DNA of 64,000 bases from the NCBI GenBank assembly GCA_963971285.1, contig OZ020258.1:4216001-4280000 (forward strand), read 5' to 3'. The position numbers and the translations under genes are program-made. The notes under the pieces are model-generated. The model did not search any database, was not told the origin of the DNA, and saw nothing but the letters and a program-made list of their open reading frames with translations. The stretch's first letter is position 1. The number at the start of each line of letters is the position of its first letter. This DNA is from Astropecten irregularis. Its lineage: Eukaryota; Echinodermata; Asteroidea; Paxillosida; Astropectinidae. Shown here piece by piece: positions 1 to 12,000 of the stretch.

Positions 1-96
1 TAAGCATCACATCGTCCACAAGGGGCCATGGCAGTTGTTGTAGGATAGGTCAAGTTATCCACATTGTAAGAAATACCAGCAGACCTGGATTTGGAT
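1..96 (-). CDS. Cytoplasmic tail exon (runs off the left edge)
   Basis: Entered after a strong acceptor (ttatttattctaccttcag); starts with one base that completes the fifth Arg. Visible peptide: SKSRSAGISYNVDNLTYP, then a Thr-Thr-Thr-Ala-Met-Ala-Pro stretch and a Cys-Gly-Arg-Cys-Asp-Ala end. No donor or stop is seen before position 1, so the exon is truncated by the window. The Ser/Arg start and the Tyr-Asn-Val-Asp-Asn-Leu-Thr-Tyr segment resemble short receptor tails with sorting or phosphorylation tyrosines, but no specific motif can be assigned with confidence. Confidence 0.8.
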
Positions 97-3000
97 CTGA
101 AGGTAGAATAAATAAGAATCCAAATGAATAAATCCATGTCAAGTATTTACACAATACGCCCACTGATAGCTAAAACTACTCCAACTGAATTTATGAAAAC
201 TTAAAAGATGACATTTCATTACACACAGGAGTCGCTATATGTCATTAGTAAAATATTCAAAAAGCCATATTGTCAACTTAAATCCCACTAGAAGTTTCTG
301 AAATGTCGTAGGTTCACAGTACATGGACGAAAAAAAAAGACAGCACCCCAGGCATCACATATTGCACGGAAGCTCTTTTTTGGATTGCAACGTTCCCAAT
401 CATTTCTAGATCTGTGTGATTTTCCCGCGCGTTCATTGGCAAACCAGGTCATATCAAGAAATCTTAAGAGATGCTCGGATGTTATCGGTATCACTCCACA
501 GGGCCTAAACGTATTATTAAAAAGGGCATCGAATTACGTGTACGCACCTTCGTCTGCGTCGACAGAAGAAGAAGAGGACAAAGAAAGCCATGAAGCAGAG
601 GACGAAGCCGCCCCCAACGGCGCCGGCTAGCACGAACGCCGTCCACACTATATCGCCAAGGGAATCACAAAATATTGATCTGAGTTTACAACACAGTATT
701 AAGCCAAAGAAACCTCACAATAACAGGAAGTGTCCCGAAAGTTCACCAGAAGCTTTAAAATTGGTTAAACGAAAGAGGTAATATATGATTAAACCTAAGA
801 GCATGATTGAGGATATGATAAGACACTTTGGTATACGACGCCATGATGTCTTTGGGGTATTCCATTCTGAAAGTACAATTACTGCTACAGATGAATATCA
901 ATGTATGATTGTATTGGACATTTCATATCATTCCCTATCTTTACCACACACGAACTGGTTCAGTTCTCATTTTATTACAACAAACTAGATTACTTTAAGA
1001 TAAGTATGCAAGAATGAAGTCATTATAACGAAGAGGCACAAGTAATGTCTTGTACAATGACGTCATAGGTTATAAATAGTAACGTACCAGGTGGATCTGA
1101 TGGCGAGCCTGCCATCCACGTGATAGGGGGAGTGACCAAGTCGGTCTTTCTCTCCTTGTTAGGGGTGGAATTGGTGATGATGCGACCTAGTGTGGACGCA
1201 GAGGTAGACTTGGCCTCAGTCCTCTGAGGGGTACGTGTCACCACCCTCCGAGTTGTCAGCTTGTGAGTAGTCGGAGGTCGAGCTCTGGTTGTCGTCGGTG
1301 AGGGCGGGGTTGTAGCTATTCAGAGATGAGAAAACGCACAAGGAGATGAGTACATGTACTAGAAACAACAACAATGTGAAGGAAGAGTGAATCTGCTGCC
1401 ACCAAGTGTCTCAAACTGGCCAACCTTACGCCAAATGTAGCATAGGCCATGTCCCAATTCTCTGGCTGCGACCGCAAATACATTAACACACAAGTCTATG
1501 GAAATGGCTGCAGTCACTGGGTAGTGGCGACTATAGGTACATGCGTAATTTGCAGCCGCAGCCAGAGAATTGGAACACGACCTTACCGTGGTATAGGCTC
1601 CATTGTTGTTAGCATTCGCAATATTGTGGGAACACTTTCAGTTTTATTATAATACATTGGAATCATTACGAACCATTCTCGAGTCAGAAAAAAAGGTCTA
1701 TAAACAAAAAAACGATCGTCCAAACATTTCATTTCTCTACTATCCCAGAGGGCTAAAACAGGTTCAAATAGCACCCTCTGAAAATGACATTTGTGTAGAT
1801 TTTACACGAATAAAATATCTGAAAGGTGGAAACAGAAATCTGTAATTCAAAGCAAACTCACGTGGCGATTCGAACAGGTCAACGAATTTGATGTCATCGA
1901 CTGCAATATCGCTGTCGTATCCACCGCGGATGACCTCAAATATAAGCTGAGAAGAGATTGATAGAGACAGAAGGGCGAGGTGAACGTGGGCAGATTATTT
2001 GCACTTATGATCCATGGCCTTGTATACCACAATTTCCACAAACTCCCTGGCATAGCCTGCATGATTATTGTGGATTGAGTGTAATACAAACGCAGTGCAA
2101 ACAGCACCAATGTAACACTATGGGTAGACTACAACCCATGTGTATTAACTCGTGAGCACCAGCACATGATTTGAGGGAAGGATTCTGCACCAAAAGGGAG
2201 TGGAGTTTTATACAAGCACGGACAAGTTGGAATTGGTGGGATTTGAGGAGCATTATGTGGCTTTTCGTGTGGGATTTGAAGCCGTGCAAGAGAGATTCTT
2301 CCCCCACTATGTCCAGTGATGTAAAGGTCTACAACTATACTAGGTTGAATAAGGTGTATGTTGTGAGTCATGTTTCTATGTGATATAATGCAGCCGTAGC
2401 CTGTGGTACATCGCCCGCAGTGTCGTAGGCCTACTATTCATCAATTGATTTCAATTTTATCTATTTTCTTATTATCTTTCTGTAAGTGTGAATGGATTGC
2501 GGCACGGATACACGTTTAATTTATTGTCCTGCTATAACACTGAGCTATACATGTATACATCTTCTGTAATATTGGCTTTGAAAATGCTGATATCAATTTC
2601 ATTGTTTGCTTTTTTTTTCATAAAGGCACACATTTTGATGGGGTTATTGGATGCGGTCCTCAAACGACTTGTACACAAAGGAAACAGCACAATAAGCCCA
2701 TACACGCAGCCAACGAACAGAACAAGAGGTTTGGGTGGCCGCAGGAGAAACCACATGACTGGTCCCTTTAGGAGGATACTGAGATTCATCTCCGCTTTGT
2801 GATAAGAATCGCTTCCCCTTTTTTTCATCATCCTGGGTATTTGGGAGAGAAATAACGATCCCGTGAGGTGAATTAGGATGGGGGCCGACAGATGGGCTAT
2901 GCTATGCCGCAGTGATGTCCCCGGGTCCTGAAGATATTTCGCCGTGATAAGCTCACCTAGAGAAGGGAGTGAAAGAGGGACGCGCGTGCTGTGTACGGTT

Positions 3001-6000
3001 GGCCCGTGACTAGCGCCCGCAGCGTTGAATAATAAACCCTTCCCCAAACTCCACGCACCGGTGAGATTTCACCCCAAAAAAGGCGCCAATTTGTTTGCTT
3101 CGCCTGCCCCTTTTCCCTTGGAAAACATTCAAACGATTGTTTTCATTCAATCACGGGTGCTGTATCCCGCCCCAAGCTCTATGCTCCGATTCGACCAACC
3201 TTCCATAATCCCATTGAAAGGATTTCGTAAATTATCCCCAAATCTACGTGTCTTTTACTTTCCTCCCCTTTTTTTTTGCGCGGGGAAAAAAGGCGTACAT
3301 TTGATCGTCGAGATAAAACCTAAGTGAATTAATCACACCAAAGGTGCCATTGGCATGGACACAAATGTGATTTTCCTTCCACCAACCAAAAAGACTTTTC
3401 AAGATACCAAGTATTGATTAGACAAATAATGGCCAGAGACTTTGCATTTTGTTTGTACCTACAGGCTGAAACGGGAATAACCGCGCGAATTAAGAACGTC
3501 TTTTGAAAATGAACTTGCCTTTTGTATGATGATTTAATTCATTCCCAATGGGCTGTAATCTACACTGGTGCTTTTAATGAATGAGCAACTCCGTCATAAG
3601 GTTTAAATTCTTCTCAGACTCTTTTTTTTTGGTCAAGGCAATCTCAAATTCATCGCCTAGGTCGTGTATATTGTGTATGCCACTATTTTTCTCAGTTCAA
3701 CTCCGTTGACAAATCTTACAATTTTACTGGGAAAATTTGATCGAACCAAAGCGATCAGTTATTGTCGACCCCGTCCAAGAAACTGTGACCTGGAGTTACG
3801 AAGGAAGAAAGCTGCTGTGTCAAAACCACATCCTGATAGCAAACATCCTGATATCTTATCCAATGTAAGCTACATGAACTGTCTCGGTTTTCAACAAAAA
3901 TGGCAAGACCCCCTTGAAGGGAAATTCTGCTATCTTTCGACTGTGCCATTTCCTTAGTGCCAGGTCAATTTGATCTCTTGTCCTAGAATTAGTTGTCAGC
4001 AGAGTTGAAACTGATAGAAGTTATTGAGGTCGGAGTTCCGTACACGCTTGCTGAATATCTTACTGTGTCGGTGGCTTTCGCGGTGGGTACCGTGTTCATT
4101 TTGCAATAAATACGAAACTCGGTGGGGTATACACATTATATGGATATTGGGGACAACCTTGGGAATAGAGGCGATACGTCTAAGCTCGAGTCTTTATTCA
4201 ATATAACATTTAAACAATCATTTCAAACAACCTTTGACGTATGTGGATCGGTTTGCGGAAACGCTATGTAAGAATCGTTTGTACTTTCGCACTTCTATTA
4301 TTTAGAACACTCATCATTTAGGGGTCTCCTGATAATGACTATAGAGCAGGCTAGTCGAAGCGTTGAGACCTTAAGAGAAGTGCGAACGAAATCGAAGGTA
4401 TAAGAACGATTCTTACATGGTGTTTCCGGTAACCGATCTACATACCAATTTATTGTCACCATGCAAAGCCTCAAATCTTTCTTGAACCTTTGACGTGTTT
4501 CTTACTAGCAGGCGAATTGGCAAATACCGCTCTCTTAAAGCCTCATAGTTATGAGACAATTGACTGACCACAGATTCTTCGGTCTACAGCCAAGGGTCAT
4601 TGTTTGACTCTCCATTGGTTCCGAGTTACTGGGAGTCAAGTTTGAGGGGAATCCTTCTGGGATTGAGTCGGTGCCAGCATATTTGAGCCCATACTGTCCC
4701 GTGTCAGTGACCAAATCCCAGGCAAGCTGCCTTAAGTGGTGCTTGCAAAGAGACTAAGCCGAGGCCGGCAATCCCACTGGACATCAAGAGTTCAATACGG
4801 GTGCATCCCAGAGGCGGCGACCGTCGGAGCCCACTTAACCTCCAGTCAAGCCGTTCGGCGTGGCCACGCGCGACCAGCATTCATAACGAGTGCGAGTGAT
4901 GCCACACCAATGATAATAATGACGATGTTGGAATGCAGAACATTCCAAAACCTAACAGCACAAAGCAGACAGCCTCCAGATAAAAAAAAAAATACTCATA
5001 CACAAGCCAAAAAAAAAAAAATCTGAAGTGATGGGGCATAAATATCATATTTAAGGAAATGAAATTAATTCACAATACAAGTATGCAGGTCATGCTGTGA
5101 ACAAGGAGAGCCTAGTATTATGTGAAGTGTTAAGTTGGGATGAGTCACAATCGACCGAAGAACCAACCCTTAAGATGTCCCGCGGCAATTTAGGTACAGT
5201 CAAATCATAAAAAATCGCACCCTCATTCGGAAGTTTTTCTTTCATTTGCTGTCTTGGTCTGCATATCGAGTTACCAGCAAGAGCATAATTCACCTCTTCA
5301 TTAATGGTGTACATTTCAGGTTTGCTTAAAGGGCAGTCGCGCCATGAGGATTTCTTTATTGACATTTTACATAATTAATCACTTCCAGTTGAGGAGTAGG
5401 TTACGAAAGTCTAAAAAGTCCCTGGCCAAATTAAAATCCCACCAACCATTCACATAACACCCATCTACTTGCTAGAGAACGAGACACCACATGCTCTGCG
5501 GCACAGGTATCATAATTCACATACATCGTACACCATCCATTAATTCATTTGGTGGCATGAAGCTTTATGTCCTAACTTCAAGTGATCTAATCCCATTTCG
5601 AATGAGAGATGTCGTGCATTATGCCTCTCGGAGAAGCACCTTTCTGAATGTTATCACACTATACCTAACGGGACTATCATTCAGTTTTCAAAAATTTCTA
5701 AGAGAGTCTTTTGGCTTTCAAACCGACAACGAGCGTTAACTCGTATTACTGTCAATGGGAAGGAATAAGATACTGCTTTTCAACTGATATGATAAACAAT
5801 ATTAAAGGTTTGTCCAACTACACTACCACGTCTCCACATTACACAATCTCTCTCCATAATTCTGCACCAGCTTGCGTAAAAGCCAATCTCGATCCAGCTA
5901 CCCTGGATTCTCCTGATGACAGTTAACATACTATTAGAAATATCAAACCCCAGTTCTTCTCAGAACCACACTTGCGCACATAAGTCGGTTAATATCACAC

Positions 6001-9000
6001 GGTGCAACCGAAAAACCTTCTTATAGGTTTTAAACTGCTTTGGTAAATTATGTACGTCCCTGTGATCTTTCTGTTGAAATATTTGAGCTAGTATTAAAAC
6101 CCATATGGTATAGCTCAATTGTCCAGGGTCGTGCTAATGTCCAGGGCAGTACAAATCCCCAGGGCAGTACAAATCCCCAGGGCAGTAAGAATCCCCAGGG
6201 CAGTACAAATCCCCAGGGCAGTACAAATCCCCAGGGCAGTACAAATCCCCAGGATAGCACTGATTCCCAGGGCAGTCCTAAGCCGCAGAGGTTCCAATCC
6301 CATAGGCAATGCAGTGCCAATAACCAGGGCAGTACTTAATCCTAAGTCCCAAAGCAGTATAGCAGATCATTAGGGCACATAGGAGGATCTATAGAAAATC
6401 AGTAAGTTAGTAATTTAGTATACCATACCTCAAATGGTTGAGTGCAGTAGATATCCAGCACGCCTGTTCCAAGCCACATATCTCTTTGTCTCCTCTCACG
6501 TGACCACAGCGGTAGGCCATGACATGCGTAGACGGTCAGCGTGCCCAGTCTGTCCGGCTCATACCCATCCCACATGTGATAAAAGAACCTGGGGAACCAG
6601 ACAGAGATAAAACATTCAATATAACGAAATGTAAGGGCAATATGAAAACTATCAAAAGCAGTGGATATTATTTTATCGTGCAATGGAGGAATATTGCACG
6701 CTCAAATAGTGAATGACAAATGAGGTGTGTTAATGTGTAATGCCAAGATGTACATGTAGGCATCTACATTTTATGTACCGGACATCCCCTTGATAACATT
6801 CTGATAGAAGACCCATATGAATGCGTGCGTTCTTGAGCATAGCCAATATACAATGTTTGTGTTTGTCCCCCACACACAGGCAACACTGGTACCCTTCATG
6901 GCCAAACTAGTAACTGACAGAGATCGATAAAATGGTCAAGTGCTCTGCGGTTGTCTACCACTGCGAGCAGCTTTCAACAAGGACTAGCTTTCGTAGTGTA
7001 TTTTGATCGATCGAAGAATAATCATGATGAAGATGCACTTTCACGATTTCATCTTAAGTGCTTCGGCGCTGTCAATTATCATCATAATTATTATGAAAAA
7101 TGGATGATAAGTGGCGAGGCTCATAATAAACGAACGGTTAATCTGTGGGGGTCATTGACTTTGTGTTTTTGGGATCTGTGGTTACAGTAGGTACCGAAAA
7201 TGAGATATGTTCATAAAATGACCCGTGTCATTAAAGGTTTACTGTAATCAAATTTGGAAAATGGATGAAAGTGCTTTAAAAGTATTGTTTAATAGACAGT
7301 TAATGACTATAGAAATGTTTATGTCAGTGCTTAATTTTGACCAAAATGTTAAAACAAAATTAGTACATGTATGCCCCCCAAAAAAATCCCTCAGAACCGA
7401 TCCACAAAACAATACATGTGACGTCACCTACCTACACACAGTACAGTATAGGCTCGCACCACAGTATGGTGCGTGGCGTTCTGCATGTGACGTAGAAAGA
7501 TTTTTCGCCTCGAAAATTTGGGTGCTATATTATGGGTCTAAGAACCTTCTTTGTACAAATTTTTCGCACAAACGATGATAGACATGTTGAGTTTTATAAC
7601 AATATATACATATGTATCAGTTTGTATCTAACTTCATACGAGTTTTGATTTCAACAAACCTTTAACCAATTAACGAAATTTAAGTTCCTTACAAGGATTA
7701 AATATAAGAAGGGTTGCTCTGATCATTTTAAACAAAACGTCTTTGTTAGAACAAAAATGAACATATCAAAATGCAGAATACTTATTCTGTGATAAAGGAC
7801 ATTCATTCACCCATCACAGAGACGGAAAAAACAACAAAAACAAACAACACAAGAAAGAAACAAGAAACTCGAAAGCCCCCAAAACAATGAAAAAACGCCC
7901 TCTACGTTTGTGAGATATTTCGATTAAACAGGAAGTCTTTTTCCTCGTATTTTTTCCTATTTTCCTTTCCCCCTTCAAAATTATTTTACCTCTCGCTAAA
8001 TCCCACACCTCACAGTGATTATGTGTGGTTTCTACGCGACAAAGTGCGTTCTTTTCGCCAACCGTCTGGCCCCGACTTCACCATGGGATTTGTATTTATT
8101 TTCTTTCTTCTCACTCTTGACTTGGCAGGAAAATAAAAGTCATGATAATAAAAGACAAAAAAATGGCGCGGAAATCTGTCAGGAAGTTGTCCAGGGACAA
8201 TGGATTGGCGTCGGAATCCAATAAGTCATGGTCTCTTTATTCGTGTATTCTGGATCCATGCGTCAAGCAGAGGATGAAAGCACACAAGCTTATTACCTGG
8301 CAAACACTTCACACATTCCCTAGACGGTTAAGGACTAGCCGCCTCATGTCAAGAAGGAGAAAGAAGAAGAAGAAAACGACGACAGCAGAGAAATAGTCGG
8401 CGTTTGGAGAAAAACAACCGGGATCTATTCTATTTATTCATCTCCCTCTCACACGTCACATTGCAAGGCAATTTATATGGCAGATCAAAATCGAACAGCG
8501 TGTAAGCTCCCGGGATTTGAGAAACGGGGAGTTCAATATAACGACGGACTTCTCTGCTTGGCACTAGGAGGGTGGAGATAACTTTGATTTGTTGGCCAGT
8601 GCCTGCGCCCATGCTTGAATAATCGGAAAGCTCCTTAAATCGAATTTGTGCTTTATTTTTGTTTTGATCTTAAACGGTCTTGTCCCGGAAACTGATGGAT
8701 CGGACCGTGCCTTGATCCTCGAAGGAAGAGCTAAGCTTTACCGCTGGGACGGTGTTATAGGGGTGAAATCGTGGGAGTATGTATTTATACCCTACCGGTA
8801 TATAGTACGCTGCAGGCTTAAGACGAACCCGGCGTGTCAACATCTCAACACGCTATTGCATCGTGCTTATATTCACTAACGCAAAGGGCATGGTTCTATA
8901 GTACTTTGAAGACTTCTTTTAATCTTGTATTTGTTTGATGACATCTTGATACTTCCTTTTCATTTTCAATCGGATCAAAAATGTCGCAATGACGTCAAAT

Positions 9001-12000
9001 TAATGCCTTGACGTAATTGGCGTTCTGCCCATAACTGAGTGAGGTATTCTCCCCTAAACACGCTCGGGCAGAACATCTAGTAATGCCAGATGGGGAACAC
9101 AAATGTTTAATTCCACACACACAGGAGGTTGAAGATGGCGTACATGCTGCTACCATGGTAATTGACAGATCAGAGCCGGCCAAAGGGTCGATGGTGGGAA
9201 CACGACCAACCAAGCCACGGGGGCTAGAGGAACTTTTAAATGTGCCAGCAATGGTCAAAGGTGAATTCATATAAGTAATAAGTAAGGTCTTTTCATCACC
9301 TCAATCTGCATGATTATCTGGGGTCATAGCTAAACAACTGTCAAGTTGATGGAAAGTTCACTCAATGGGTGGGCCTGGGGCAGCCACCTTCTCAGTCATG
9401 ATGTATGGATCCGTCAGACAATTTCAGGGGTTTAGGGAAAGGGCTTACCTGAGTCTTCCATGACCCTCTTTGAGTTGATACACGGGGAAGGAGAAGCGAG
9501 TCACTTGACCAATTTCACTATCATTGTAGGACGAGGGAGCATAGATGTAATAGCCTAGAAAGACACAGGAAACAAGCAAACGTTTCAATCATAATGTTCA
9601 CCTTGAAAAAAATAATCCACACACACCCACACACCCAGATTTCGAGATTTAGCATAAACATGTTGACATTTTCTTCACAAAACATTTCCCTTTCTTGTCA
9701 CAACAGATATGTTCGTGTTGTACACGCCACTTAGAGCAATGAGGTGTAATTTTACAACACGTAGGATCAAGCTCAGAGTCGGGTTTCGTCTTAGACTGAA
9801 AATACAGGTGTAGCCTTTCTACTGAAGTAGAAGCTCCACTTTCCTTGAAAAACAAATTCAAAAGTGTTATTTTGATACCCAGGTTTATTGCTTGAAACAA
9901 AACGGATGGAAGAAATTGAGCCGGAGCCAGCATCACAGCTAAAACTGTGACCATGGGACATTAGCCCCAAAACGGACCCAAAGGGGATATGCGCAAAGCA
10001 TTCTGAGTAAAATTGCTAGAGCACTGTGAGTGATATACAAATGCCACAAGGTTACCAAATGTCCTTTGCGTGTGCCATTATTAAGGTCCAGCAGGCGTTG
10101 AGCAAGTAAGTCTGCTGCCACCTAGCGGCGAAGACTTCTTCATAATTAAAAAAAAAAAAACGGAACCAAAACGACCAACCCCCTTTAACCCACTCCGTCA
10201 GCTGACATTCAAAACATGCCCATGCTACGTGCTCCTCGTTCATCGCTCCTGATTTCCCAAAGAAAAGTGATCCCACCTTGTCCCAGAGCTAAAGCTGGCG
10301 TCACGACAGAGGGAGCAAGATTTAATAACTCACTTTACGTCGAATAAAAACCTCTGCTTGCCCCAAAGCTGATACATTTAAGAGAATTACACTAAAGGAC
10401 ACGGCGACGTTAACTTTTGGTTACCCTGCCCCAACCCCCGGGGTCTCAGTGTGCTATCGCCGCAGATGAAGAACAAGTCTCTTTCATATCTTCAGTTGAG
10501 GATCGTACGATATAACCTTGTAATAATTCCCATCTCCCTGGTCCCATAATGATGCAGAGCTATGTGCGCAAACAAATAGAAATACTACCTCTTATATAGA
10601 TGCATTCAGACAAGATACTCATATTTTGACCGATTTTAGGTTCATTACAGTCAGGGATTTCTAGGGCATGCGGAGATTCATGTGGCAGGTTTATGGGGGG
10701 TAATGCATATCCCTGTTCTAAAGCGTGTCAGTTTACTGGGTTGAAAATGTCAATGAAGAAATACGCTGCTTTATATATAGCTGCACACAGATTCGACGTA
10801 AATTATGGCTGCCTCGTCATGTTACAGCTCATCCAATTCAATTTTAAAAAAGCAAACCAAATCAGAATGTTATCAACAAAGTTTAATTATGTTGACAGAA
10901 CCCTCCGATGAGATTGTGTCTCCAGGCACCAAAAGTCGTTCAACCAATCAAAAGCCGAAGCTGTGATAATAACACATGACGTCACATAGGCTACTCTGTA
11001 CATTGTACCAGTAGACGCATTGAGTGAATGTAGACGAACATACTGTAATAATTGCTGGTGTTGGGTTAATTTGGTACCTAGCTAAATGCAATCGTCATGA
11101 CGGTAAAGCACCACCAGATGCGACACGAATGCACAGCTGTTATCAAGCCAATAGTTTGTGTTGACCGAGCAAACAGCTCACCATCCTCTTACCTGGTCTT
11201 CATCGGGTTTCACAGCCAATCTCAATTCGACTCATCAGCGCTATTACATGATATATTGCATTCCTGTGTTTGTGCACCTTAGCTTGATCATTTTAGTATA
11301 AGCCTGCTGGTCATATATCTCAAAATAAAAGGCGAAATATACAACATTCAGGTGAGCCTCTATACAACTCTGTTTGCAGTATGTGTCATGACTTCAATTC
11401 GGCAAGCAAAACTCTATCTGAAAAAATATTTTTATTAAAATCTTTGATGAAAAACCTCGAATGAACAAAACAACAAGACCGAATACAATAAAGGCGAACA
11501 AATTCGAAAGGTTATTCATCATGGTAGATATAAACAAATTAAAAATGTAAATCTGTTGTCTCACGATGTGGTCAACGGTAGAGACCTAATACATGTTAGC
11601 TTATTGCATGCCTTTAGTTTGGTATGTTACATTTTCCAACAAGAAAATGAATCTTGGTTATAGAAGACTCAATTTAAAAACAGCTGTTTCATTTGCAGAT
11701 TAACATTTTCTTTAGTGTTTAACCGACAGATACTAAGGGACTTTTGAAATTCTGAATTCTGATTTATAAGAAGCCGCCCACCTCGTGTATAATGTAGGTC
11801 GTGCCTTCTAGTGACCGGTAGATGCTTGGCATAGGGGCATGCACGATTAACCTGTCCGTCCAACTAGACAAACTAATGCCAGGTAATGCTACCTTTTAGT
11901 ATAGCTAAAGCTCACGTTTCCTTAAAGGTTACAGTTGTTGTGATGGCATAGGATTATAGCTGAAAGCGCAGTATCACGCAGTACTGTCACAGCACACAGA

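Larger units (their letters stand above)
1947..6428 (-). other. Intron 4 of the MAM gene (4.5 kb), no coding exon seen
   Basis: Runs from the exon 3 donor to the exon 4 acceptor. Contains a 171-codon open frame (2532-3047, minus) without splice support, a foldback repeat at 4239-4445, and an 18-bp minisatellite close to the donor. Nothing else is recognisable. Confidence 0.7.

Noticed and set aside
288-462. In-phase alternative cytoplasmic exon after the transmembrane exon
   Set aside because: Its acceptor is weaker than the one at 97 and it includes a Phe run from poly-T; the 1-96 exon gives a better tail.
2532-3047. 171-codon minus-strand frame
   Set aside because: Lies inside an intron, no splice sites or family similarity; expected by chance at this length.
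6040-6339. Frames through the minisatellite (QGSTNP repeats)
   Set aside because: Open only because the unit length is a multiple of three; located in an intron.
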